From Scilla litardierei (lineage: Eukaryota > Streptophyta > Magnoliopsida > Asparagales > Asparagaceae), in NCBI GenBank assembly GCA_030789695.1, contig CM061142.1, positions 799,107,258 to 799,171,257 of the forward strand: a DNA stretch of 64,000 nt, in the 5' to 3' direction. The notes under the pieces were generated by a model. It saw only the letters and a program-made list of their open reading frames with translations, had not been told where the DNA came from and ran no database searches. Position numbers and translations under genes: made by a program. This document shows, one piece after another, positions 46,471-56,200 of this stretch (position 1 is its first letter; each line of letters begins with the position of its first letter).

Positions 46471-47707
46471 GTCGCACTGTGTGCGCCGTTTGTGTCCTTC
46501 TTTTTCGTTTTTTGTGTCGTTTTCATCGTGTTTTTATTTTTTTTCTTTTCTTCTTTTTTAGCTCTTTCTCCTAGAGATGAATCCTATGATGAATCGCCAC
46601 AAAGTCACACACACCTAGCATTGCATCGATAATCACACTCACTAACCCTAGGATTTCGAGTCCTCTTGCATTTCACGCATTGTGGGTCCACCTAGCTTTT
46701 TGTGAGTCGTGTGTCGTGACTAGCATTTGGTGTGCTTCTGCCTTGTGATTTTACTTTATATACATGTCCAGGAATGACCCCTAGATTATCATGCTCCGAT
46801 TTGAATATGCGGTATTTGTTTTCACTATATGCATGCTATATTTATATCGTATACTTCAATTCGCATGCGTCGGGATTCCACAACTAAGGACTAGGATAAC
46901 CCATTTAGCCTATGCTCTATTAGCGAGAATAGTTTCTTTTGCCCGAGTGTTTAGATTTCGACTTCTTTTTTGTTTTACTTGGTGCAAATCCCCTCGTCGT
47001 GTACCGTTCTCCCACTTGGGAGAGTACACATGTGTATAGCCAAAAACCCAAAAATCCAAAAAAGGAGAAACGAAAAGAAAAACCGAAAAAGAAAAGAAAA
47101 GAAAAATTGTGCATAGCCCAAAAATCCAAAAAAAAATACAAATGCCCAAAACCCAAAAAAAATTTCCGTGTGAATATTTTTTTTCATACTTGCCAAGAAT
47201 AAAGGGAAGGCGAGAATTTGCACCGAGTGTTCTTCTCCACATCATCTCAACCCCCGTCGTTATCGGAAACACTTGGCTTAGGAACTTTTTAGCTAGTATC
47301 TAGGCTATAGTGGCATGATTTCCTTAACCCTAGTTGTGGAGTCCCCGATGCATGATACGCTTCTATTCTAACTCTTCTCATGCATGCTTGAACTTATATT
47401 CGCCGCTTAATTCAATTCGGATCGATATTTTGGGTCATATCTTGGATTTGTGTATATCGAGCCTCATAGCACATCGTAGAAAGCATCACCATTTGCTAGC
47501 ACACGACCACGCTCACTCGCGCTTCACTGCGTGGACCCACGACACTTACTTGGACTCGCTTTCCTAGGTTTAGTGGTGTGATTTGGCGTTTGCTTGCTTG
47601 GTGTGTCGTTTTTGATTTTGGTGGCTCTGATGGACGATCTAGGGCTTAGAGTTTTCTTTTTCTTTCTTCCTCTCTATTTTTCCCTTCCGAGCTCCTGCTC
47701 TCACTCG

Positions 47708-47744
47708 TCTTCCTCGAGGACGAGGAAGAGTTCAGCTTGGGGGA
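47708..47744 (+). promoter_or_regulatory. hairpin plus 3' polypurine tract, Athila 2
   Basis: TCTTCCTC-GAGGAC-GAGGAAGA (eight perfect pairs) followed by GTTC and AGCTTGGGGGA, then GATTTT... no: three T bases lead straight to the LTR start TGACGTG at 47748. The tract is the plus-strand primer site; the hairpin is an added feature of unknown role. Confidence 0.75.
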
Positions 47745-47747
47745 TTT

Positions 47748-49306
47748 TGACGTGCGTTTATATTTCATATATTCACGCACGTTTTCTTTTGTGTTTCTCC
47801 GTGTTTTTCCACTGTCTCTTATTCGTTTTCGTGTATTTTCCCGTTTTCTTTCACTTTTCTTTGTTTACCCATGATTGCAGGGGATCGACCACGTAGGGGA
47901 CGTTTAACGATGATATCCCAAGTCCCCGGAGCAACGGGAGAAGTCACGCGTGATCCAGGGGGTCAAACGCCAAAGAATTCATCTTTCAGCCCCTCACCCG
48001 GTCGGTTGGCCATCTCCAACCGATCAGGTGATGCACGCGTGCACCACCCGGTCTCTGCCGCAGCTCACAAAGAAGTCACCCGACCGGTTCGCAGACCGGT
48101 TCAGCGGGGGCTGTTCTCTGCTTTCTCGAAGCAAAACGCCAACCGATCGGGTGACTCTCACCCGATCGGTTCATCTGTAGCTGAAGAAGAAGAGCTGAAG
48201 ACACGGACGTCGAACCGATCGATTCACCTGACTGCTCCAAGATCCAACCGGTCACTCAAGAACTCACCCGACCGGTTCATGTGATCGGGTGAAAGCTCGC
48301 CGTTTTCTGTTATTAATTTGTAACGGATCAACCGATCGGTTGATTTGTCAACCGATCGGTTGATGCGACGATCTATAAATAGAACCCCTAGGGTTCCAGA
48401 AACGAGGGCTGTTCTTTTTTCTACTGTTTTATTTCCTTGTGACGGCTGTAATTGTTACTCTTTTGTAAGTTTTCAGATCTTTCTAAAATTTTAGTATTGT
48501 CTTTATTACTCCATTACTTCCGCATTGCAATTGTCCGATTATGATTCCAACGGTTAAATTCCATTTAGATCGTTTTTTCATGAATTTTTGTGAGTAGTTC
48601 CCAAATGTGGGATTTTGGTGGAAACCCCTTCGGGGGCTCTTCCCGATGCGTCCATAGGGTTAGGAAATCGATAAGGAGTAGGAATCTAACGGTTACGCGG
48701 GGTGTTTCATTGTCATCGGCGGGAAAAAGACCGCCTTTGACCGTTGGGTCAAGGGGGAATAAACTTGGCGGTTGACTCCCTAGCCATAGCTCGCACCCTT
48801 AGCGTAGACGCCGAATCCTAGCACGCGGGAGCGGCAGGATGAGACGTTGGGAGATATCGTTGCGGGCTTAGTGCTCCCGGGATCGATCAGTGTTAATGGA
48901 CACGGGAGTGCCCACTGATCGAATCCGGGAAGTCCGGTGTATCATCCTGGGCACCGACCGGAATATCGGGCCCATGGGACGCCGGTACCACTTTCAGAGG
49001 CAACGTCTCACCATTAGACCCTAATCCCGGTCGCTATCCATACCCGTAGGCCGTATCGGCGAGAGTCTCTCGTCGGGTTGGAAACCAAAGTCCCGGGTTT
49101 TCTTTCTTGCTGTTAATACCCATTTATTTCCTTTCGTGACAACCATTAACCAATTCGGGCTAGCTCGCCCCTCGGGGTGATTTAGGTCCTACCTGACCCA
49201 AGCACAACCTCGCCTCCCTGAGTTCGATATTCCCGCACCCTACACTCACCGTGAAACTTGCGGTAAACGACACCGCGCCGCCGCGACTCATGCGGGGCGC
49301 CGGTCA
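47748..49306 (+). repeat. Athila 2 3' LTR (1559 bp)
   Basis: Matches the 5' LTR apart from about two dozen substitutions, mostly C/T or A/G, and a 12-bp longer segment before TTTGTAACGG. Palindrome array 47995-48362; TATAAATA at 48374-48381. Followed by the TSD copy CGAAG. Confidence 0.95.
47995..48362 (+). repeat. palindrome array CCGATCGG, Athila 2 3' LTR
   Basis: Copy of the 5' LTR array with a few changes within motifs, some breaking and some restoring the palindrome (for example CCGATTG to CCGATCG). Confidence 0.92.
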
Positions 49307-49311
49307 CGAAG

Positions 49312-49744
49312 GGGCGCTGAGAAAGACCACACACCACCATGATCCAAATCTGAGCGGTCTTCCCGGTAAATTCGACGGGTGCATCTTATATGCACCCAAC
49401 ATCCCGCGCTAAATTGAAAATTTAAAGGGGTCGAGCTCAAGACCCTAAACGAGCGCTTGTCGGGAGGCAACCCGACGGTTATCGCATTATTTCTATTTTA
49501 GTTTTTATTTTTGTTTTAGACTTTATTAGTGTTTTTGAGTCGTTTGCCCGAAAAATTGTGACAACGGGTCCTATTTTCTTTGACAGGAGGAGGAGGAAAG
49601 GATATCTATCATATGGAGGATGACCGAGGTGAAGAAGAGCGCTCCAGGAATGCGCTCGAGGCTTAGGAGGAGGAAGAAACCACCTGGAGGAAGAAAAACA
49701 GAGAGTAGAGCCAAAACGGAGCCCCGAAGCAGGAAACAGAGCCT
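49312..49744 (+). other. Athila 1: end of gag-PR frame and spacer
   Basis: The gag-PR frame continues for about 35 codons to a TAA at 49409-49411. The block GTCGAGCTCAAGACCC...GGGAGGCAACCC (49429-49471) matches the post-integrase block of element 2, so RT to integrase appears cleanly missing between protease and this block. Confidence 0.6.
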
Positions 49745-50085
49745 CACTCGGCCGAGTACCATTGTCACTCGGCCGAGCAAATAAAGCCGTCCACCTGAGT
49801 GGCGCACCAACGAGGGAAGTCTGCTGTACCCAACTCTCTGTCTTTTTTGTGATTTCAGTATAAACTGCCACTCGGCCGAGTATATTTCTTCACTCGGCCG
49901 AGTGAAACTGATACCCTCCTAGGGCAAGTGCTGCCGAGTAGTTTGTGCCACTCGGCCAAATGGACTTTCTCCACTCGGCCGAGTGTGGCAAAGACACTCG
50001 GCCGAGTCGTAAGTGGCGAGGAGTTTTTTAAAAAAATTTTCCGTTACGTCACTCGGCCGAGTGACAGAGTCACTCGGCCGAGTTG
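49745..50085 (+). repeat. internal palindrome array CACTCGGCCGAGTG, Athila 1
   Basis: About ten copies of the element 1 LTR motif, with different spacers, upstream of the ATHILA ORF. The last copy ends ten bases before a TATA box. Confidence 0.92.
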
Positions 50086-50095
50086 TAACCACTCC

Positions 50096-50103
50096 TATAT
50101 AAA
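50096..50103 (+). promoter_or_regulatory. internal TATA box, Athila 1
   Basis: TATATAAA directly after the internal array and before a C-rich leader. A leader intron is possible from CCGGTAACCC (50297) to GATGTGCAG (50459). The ATHILA ORF starts at 50627. Confidence 0.6.
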
Positions 50104-50626
50104 GCGCTGCGGGCTCGGCGCGATTTTTGAAACGCCCAAATCCATTTCTCGCCCGAGCCCGCATGACCCTTCAGCTCCCGCCCGCTGCGATCTACGCCCA
50201 CTCGCCCAAATCGCTCCGCCGCCGGCCCCGCTCGCCCGAGCGCCGACCACCGACCCCCGACCGCCGGCGACCACCCTCGCCGCCGGCCGACCGCCGGTAA
50301 CCCAAAATTTCGCCCCTTTGCTCCTTTTCCCCCTATTTTTGATGATCCGTACACCCATTGCACCCCTAACTCAAATCGACTTCTTTACTTATCTGTTATA
50401 CCCCATCTCCCCCATGTATTTTGAATTTTATACACTGATATCATTGTTTGATGTGCAGGCTCTCTTGGGGGAGCTTAGGGGAGCTTTCGGACGTGCTATT
50501 GGCTTCGTGGAGGTGGCTTCTTCGCACTTATCTGCTGATTTGCTCTCGCGGCGTGTTCAGGTACATTCGTTCCATTTTTTTAGCACGCCGCATTTTTCAT
50601 TAGTTGGGTGAGCACTCGGGGCACAC

Positions 50627-52479
50627 ATGCCGCCCCGTACACGGCCACGCACTCAGGGAGCTTCTGCCAAGCGGAAGCAGCTGGATGAGACCGGCCCCAC
50701 ACACTCTAGGGAGGACTCCCCTCCACCTTCACCACCTCACCCCACACAGCCACTTCCAGCCGACCCCATCCATCCGCAGTGGGTTGGCGAGATTTTTTGT
50801 CTGTGTCGGAGGACACCTACGTCCGTCCGACACTCGAGGTACTTAGCTCGATCGCCCGGACCGCTGAGGGATGCTCCTTTAGACTCATGGATCGAGAGTG
50901 TCAGATCACTCTCGATATGCTTAGAGCATTCTTTCAGTGGCCCGCAGTCCCCGCGCCCGACCGAGCCTACGCCCCCACACACATCCATCTGCCATCTTTC
51001 GATTCCCACGCCTTTTGGGCCAGGATCACGGGTTTACCACACGCCTTTGACCCTAGTAGGGCCAAGGCCTCAGCCATAGTCCACCCCTGCCTCCGCATAG
51101 CACAACGCCTTATGGCGACCACCTTTCTAGCGAGGTACGAGCCTGGGACGATGTCTACGCCTGAGCTCTATATGCTCTACGCGATGACTCGCCCCAGAGT
51201 TCTGGATAGGGATGGTGTTGTGATGGTCCCCGCCGTTGAGATTGACGTCGCTAGCTGGTTTTTGGACCGCATCATAGTATCGGTGGGCGCTCGCTCCCCG
51301 ATATGTTGCGGCGACCTGATCACCCTGCTAGCCCTGATGAACGGCGAGGACCTTCCGGCCGAACTGCGTCGACCTTCGGGCCCCACTTCACTTTCGATAG
51401 ACATCATGGCCCGGATGAAGATGCTTCGTCCCCACGGCCAGCGGCACTGGGTATGGTTGCACGGTCCCTTCGATGCTGACTATATGATCCTCCTGAGCCC
51501 TGCTCGGACACACATAGGACCGGCACACGAGGACTGGCTTTCGGCGATGGATCTCCTGATCCCCACTGCCTACGTGCTTGAGGCCGAGGAGGCTGAGCAG
51601 GCACCCTCTGCACCTATAGACCCTGTGATCCCTCAGCCTGAGCCTGCACTTTCTGCCGCTCCCGACACCTCTGTCCACACTTCTGCCGGTGTCGAGAGTA
51701 CACTTGCTGAGTCGTCCTCCACTTCCACCACGTCTACCACCACCCCCACCACTGCTGTGCCCCTGTCGGTTGAGCCCCTCACCTCTTTGCTACCCGAGCG
51801 TCCACCTTCTATTGTTAAGAGCGGCGAGTCTTCCTTCGCTTCCGTCATGGAGACCCTATCCACTTTGATCTCCGCTGGGGTATCACCTTTTGGTCCATTC
51901 ACTTCCTCCCCAGCGGTCGACCTTTCTGTCTCCACGGCAGTCGTCCTATCCGAGAGTGTCGCCACGTCTGTTCCCACGTCTGTGTCACTGACCTCTCTTG
52001 CTACCTCGTCACCGATTTTGTCTTCCACTTCCACTGCTGCTGCTTCCACCTCACACCAGCCCGCGTCCCAGCCTCGCACTGAGGCTGGGCATCCACTAGT
52101 GAGCACAGCCCCCTTTCCACACATGCCTGCTGGCATGATTGTTTATACCACCCGTGTCCGACAGCCCTGACCTGCTCAGCATAGACCAGTTCGTCCCTCC
52201 GCTCCACCACCCCCTGACGCCTTAGTTCAGAGCATTCGTGCTCTTGAGGGGGCGATGAGTGGACTCAGGGGTGATTTTAGGGCTCTGTCTTCCACAGTCA
52301 CCGCCATGCAGCACCGCCTCGAGCTACTTCCCGGCATTCACTTTTGCCTGACCCAGATTCTCGAGCGACTGCCACGACCACCACCACTCACCCAGCAGAC
52401 TGTTACCCAGCCACCACCACCACCTCCTCCGCCTCAGGATGGAGATGGCGCAGCACCACCAGCTTGGGCACACCCTTGA
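50627..52479 (+). pseudogene. ATHILA ORF protein (env position), element 1, broken
   Basis: Starts MPPRTRPRTQGASAKRKQLD, basic and then Pro-rich. Around 50795 the frame shifts by one base into the frame open to 52170, which holds the ATHILA-like core (FRLMDRECQITLDMLRAFFQ near 50878, HPCLRIAQRLMATTFLARYE near 51085, ELYMLYAMTRPRVLDRDGV near 51170, CCGDLITLLALM near 51305). A long Ser/Thr/Pro-rich region follows (51620-52130). TGA at 52168-52170 fits a C to T change of CGA; beyond it the frame stays open to 52479 with a short heptad-like stretch and a Pro-rich end. The corresponding element 2 protein lacks the long Ser/Thr tail. Function unknown. Confidence 0.8.
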
Positions 52480-52771
52480 TGCCATTGATATATTTTTTTT
52501 GCCGTCATGCTGCCCATTCTCTGCTTGGTCCTGATTATTTTTGCCCACCCCTCCTCCCCTCACTATTTTGTCCCCGTTTTGATCATATCATTCTATATCC
52601 TTTTTCGGGAGTGAGGGAGAGTATTTTTGGTGACACACACATATCTGCATCACTCTTATCCTTGCATGCATCACATCCGCATCATATTTTCATTTTGTTA
52701 TTTTTATTTCTTTTTATCATGCATGCCCCCACCCCCCTACCCATTACACGTCTCTCGGTATGCCACACTTC

Positions 52772-52807
52772 GCACATTGAGGACACTGTGCACTTTAGCT
52801 TGGGGGA
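52772..52807 (+). promoter_or_regulatory. hairpin plus internal polypurine tract, Athila 1
   Basis: GCACATT-GAGGAC-ACTGTGC (six of seven pairs) followed by ACTTT and AGCTTGGGGGA. Confidence 0.65.
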
Positions 52808-54342
52808 GTGAGTTCTCACGCCTTCCGCTTTTATCACCTTTATTTTTAGTTTTTCCACGTTTTTTCCACTTTTGCACCCATTTTTCATCACTTTTTCAAT
52901 TTTTTTTACCATGCATCACGTTTTTCTTATTTTCTTTGTGTGCTGCATTGTAAATAGTTTTTATTTTCTTTTGTCTTTATTTCTTTCATCTTCTGCTAGA
53001 GATGACTTTTCTGTGATGATGATGACGTGGTGTTAGCTTTTCTCTATATGCATGCTATATTTGTCATGTGATAGCTTTTTATTTCTGATATCATATGCTA
53101 TGTTCTGCTTTGCATTTAGAAATAGTAACCCGCTCTCTTTTGCTGTATGAAAATGGATGAAATTCTATTATTAGCTGATGTCTGATGATTCGTATGTATG
53201 CTATCGTAGAAAACACACCAAGATTCACGCATTGATTGCTTATATCTGGAGTACAGCTTTCTTTTCTCATATCACTTCTTATTGCATGCTTGGTACGCTT
53301 CACTTCGGGTTGATTGAATTATTGCTAGCAATGATAAATCTGGACTAGTTTACTTTTTGAGATTAAACTGAGTAGATTATATTACCCTGCTGAAGTTGTC
53401 ATGCACGTCCTATAGAGTGAATTGAGAGATACATTTATTTCTTTCTCCACATATCTTGAACATAATTTCTCTATTTTATATTCATTGGTGAATCTCCCCT
53501 TAGCAATTCTATTATTGGCATCCCCCCGTTATTATATCACATGCTCCAAATTCCCCAAAACCCAAAGAAAAAAATACTTGTATATCCTTCTCTTTGATTT
53601 GGGATCATTTGTGTATATATGTTAAAAAAAGATTTGAGAATAAGAGAATAAAAGAGAAAAGAAGTTCGAAAACGATCCCATCTCATATTCTTTCTCACTT
53701 TCTTTCCTCTTTAGCTTTTATTTTTGTTTCCTTTTACTTTTGGAGCTTCATAAGAAACGGGGATGTAAATATTGTTTTGTATATGCCACCACGCCTATGG
53801 ATAAGTTTGGGGGAGAGAATCCAATGATGTGTGAGAGAGTGACTACCTGACGGTGCATGACAACCTAGGCTAATTAATATTTTATACTCGGTGAGAATGC
53901 TAAAGTTTCACGAAATCCAGAAATCTACGCTTAGCATTCATTTCAGGAAAACCACACCTTTTCTATTCTTACTACTCTATCGTGTGATATCTCTTATACT
54001 CCTTATAGACAGCATTCAATTGAAAAGTTTGTGATCTACGATATTGTATACCGCTTTAGATGCTTCAGACGATGTTAATCTTAGAATTATTCCATTTTTT
54101 CATGCTATATTGATATTCTTGGGTTTTCTATTTCAAATGAACCATTATACTATGATATCAAAATAAAATTCTTTGACAAGTGTTTTATATTCGATGCATG
54201 CTATATGAGTAAGTAAAACCCACGTCCCGAGAAAAATGATCTAGCAACTTCCCTCTTCGTTTTCTACTTTGTTTTTCATTTTTCGTTTTCCATTCCTCCA
54301 TCGTTTTCTTTATCTTTATCCACCGGGTTCGCTTTTTACTCA

Positions 54343-54379
54343 TCTTCCTCGAGGACGAGTAAGAGGTAAGCTTGGGGGA
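54343..54379 (+). promoter_or_regulatory. hairpin plus 3' polypurine tract, Athila 1
   Basis: TCTTCCTC-GAGGAC-GAGTAAGA (seven of eight pairs) followed by GGTA and AGCTTGGGGGA, then TTTT and the LTR start. Confidence 0.7.
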
Positions 54380-54678
54380 TTTTTGATCACTCCGTATTTT
54401 ACACCTTTTTTCTGCATGTTTGCATGCCATTTAGATCGCTCAAATCGTGTTTTTCACGTTTATTCGACAATATTACGATGCTTTTCATGATTTGTTGTTT
54501 TTGTCGTATTTCAGGAGATTTGGAGCGATTTGGAGTGATTCTGAGATGCACCCACTCCGGAGTGTCACCGACGACTCTCTTGAGGGGTATTCTGCGATGG
54601 GAGAGGAGTGGAAGAAGAAAGAACGTCGTAGGAGCGACGAGGAGGTAAAAATACGAAGAATGGGCATTTTCAGCATGC

Positions 54679-55057
54679 CACTCGGCCGAGTGAGCCGAGC
54701 ATAGACAGCCCGCTCGGCCGGCCAGATCGGACACGCAACAGAGCTAATATCAGTGTGCACTCGGCCGAGCATCGCCAGACCACTCGGTCGAGCACCGAGT
54801 CATCCCTCGCCCGAGTGGAGCCAAGACGACGACAACCAAAAATGTCCAACTCTCTGGAATCCGTCAGTCAGCCCCAAAGACCGACTCGGCCGAGTGACGA
54901 ACGTCGTCCGCCCGAGTGAAGAACGCCCATCGGCCGAGTGAAGAAATGTCACTCGGCCGAGTGACTCCCGAGGAGACGACCCCCCAAGACCCCCAACTCT
55001 CTGGAATCCGTCAGGGTCTCTCACTCGGCCGAGTGACATTTGTCACTCGGCCGAGTG
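54679..55057 (+). repeat. palindrome array CACTCGGCCGAGTG, Athila 1 3' LTR
   Basis: About eleven copies, including three exact CACTCGGCCGAGTG in the second half. Copy placement differs from the 5' LTR, yet the motif is kept. Confidence 0.92.
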
Positions 55058-55533
55058 AGCCGCGCTGCCTGTAGTGTAAGTTACGATTTTGAGGCTGCGC
55101 AGAGGCAGTTTCGTCACAGTTTTTTGGGCGATTTTGGGGGGTATTTAACCCCAGTTTTAAACCTAGTTTAGGGGGCTTTTCAGAACTTTTGGACAGCCTT
55201 TTTGAGATTACTTTTTAGGAATTAGATTTAGCTTTTAGGGAGGAGAGAAAAGTGTTAATTTGTTGGATGCTATTTTGTTTTTCATTGGTTTGTCTCTCTC
55301 CCTATCAAAAACTCCATTTTTATTGATATATTGAATATTTCTATGAATTCTATTGATTTTATTTGTGAATTTCTATTGAATTTCATTATGAATTGTGAGT
55401 AGTTTAATCGTCTTAGGGCATAGGGATGAACCCTACGAACACTATTTCAAATTTGTGATGAATTGGTGAAATTATTGCTAGAATTGATTAGGGTTAGTTT
55501 GGGATTGATTTAATACGAATAGCTAGGGATTCA

Positions 55534-55837
55534 TACCGATTGGGATTTGTAAGAGATTGGATCCCAACTCGATAGGAAGCCCTAGAAATTCGAATTGGGT
55601 TGCAATTGAATTTCTCCGGAATCGGTTTGCAAGAGATTGGACCGAAACTAGGGTTTTTTTATTGTAATTATATACCAATACCCGTTTGCAAGAGATTGGA
55701 CGGGTAGGAACTATCCCAACCTAGGTCGTAGCTCGAGTTTACACGAGAGTGGGCTCGAGATACGATTGAACGATGATGTTGTTCTTCACACTAGTTTGCC
55801 TAGGTAAGGGTTTGCAAGAGATTGGACCCTACCCTAG
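55534..55837 (+). repeat. five-hairpin array with constant loop, Athila 1 3' LTR
   Basis: H1 55540-55567: TTGGGAT with ATCCCAA, loop TTGTAAGAGATTGG. H2 55622-55645: TCGGT with ACCGA. H3 55679-55706: TACCCGT with ACGGGTA. H4 55725-55766: GTCGTA-g-CTCGAGT with GCTCGAG-a-TACGAT, loop TTACACGAGAGTGG. H5 55807-55830: AGGGT with ACCCT. Compared with the 5' LTR, H2 has one and H3 has two paired substitutions that keep base pairing, and H1 and H5 turn G-U pairs into Watson-Crick pairs. Confidence 0.9.
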
Positions 55838-56200
55838 GTTTGCTATAGACCGGCAATAGCATGAGAGCGTGAGCTTGGTTCTACATTTAGTTGCAATTAG
55901 TTCACCCGAATTTCAAGTCTAGCAATTGTGAAACCGACGAATCACAATGATGAGATACGGCAAGTAGCGGGGATTCCCTATCCCTAGACGTCTTTATTAA
56001 TTTGATATTTTCTTTCGTATAATTGACCGACTGTGACCGCATTACTGCGAACATTTCTCTACCATTCTTATAGCCAGGTTGACTGAAGAAGACACTGTCA
56101 TTAGGCATCCCTGTGTTCGATACCCGCTCGCCGCTACACCGTGCGCTTGCGGTAAGACTAGCGAGTCGCGTGCCCGGGACGTGTATCCGGGCTCCGATCA

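Larger units (their letters stand above)
46123..47747 (+). other. Athila 2 3' non-coding region
   Basis: T-rich, then A-rich (47040-47170, CCAAAAA and AAAGAAAAG runs). It carries AGCTTGGGGGA polypurine copies at 46184, 46460 and 47734, the last next to the 3' LTR. Two are preceded by constant-loop hairpins, annotated separately. No protein domain. Confidence 0.7.
38553..49306 (+). mobile_element. Athila-type Ty3 element 2, complete nested insertion
   Basis: A 10.75-kb insertion inside Athila 1 gag-PR, flanked by an exact 5-bp duplication CGAAG (38548-38552 and 49307-49311). It has LTRs of 1547 and 1559 bp differing at about two dozen sites plus one 12-bp indel (48307-48318 region), a tRNA-Asp-type primer site, RT-RNase H-integrase with one frameshift, an intact ATHILA ORF and a polypurine tract. 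Gag and protease are absent, although there is a 0.7-kb N-terminal extension before RT. It is clearly younger than its host element. Confidence 0.95.
52480..54383 (+). other. Athila 1 3' non-coding region
   Basis: T-rich then AT-rich with no protein domain. It carries polypurine-like copies AGCTTGGGGGA (52797), AGTTTGGGGGA (53803) and AGCTTGGGGGA (54369). Confidence 0.65.
33774..56200 (+). mobile_element. Athila-type Ty3 element 1 (host of element 2)
   Basis: LTRs at 33774-35751 and 54384-56200, tRNA-Asp-type primer site, gag-PR, and an ATHILA ORF, split by element 2 at 38553-49306. Excising element 2 leaves gag-PR running on for about 35 codons, then non-coding DNA and the ATHILA ORF: there is no RT, RNase H or integrase. 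The two LTRs differ strongly (1978 against 1817 bp, many substitutions), so the element is old or the two halves come from different copies. The flanks GATAT and CTCTA do not form a TSD, and the left neighbour (tandem LTR array) and right neighbour (SIRE integrase) do not join into one sequence. Confidence 0.85.
54384..56200 (+). repeat. Athila 1 3' LTR (1817 bp)
   Basis: Starts TGATCACTCCG and ends CTCCGATCA. It has the palindrome array, TATTTAA in place of TATATAA (55142-55148) and the hairpin array. Roughly one base in eight differs from the 5' LTR by eye in the first 300 bp. Confidence 0.9.

Noticed and set aside
47040..47170. A-rich block as a poly(A) tail of a LINE or retrogene
   Set aside because: It lies inside the Athila 2 3' region, continues into LTR-proximal sequence, and has no upstream LINE or cDNA.
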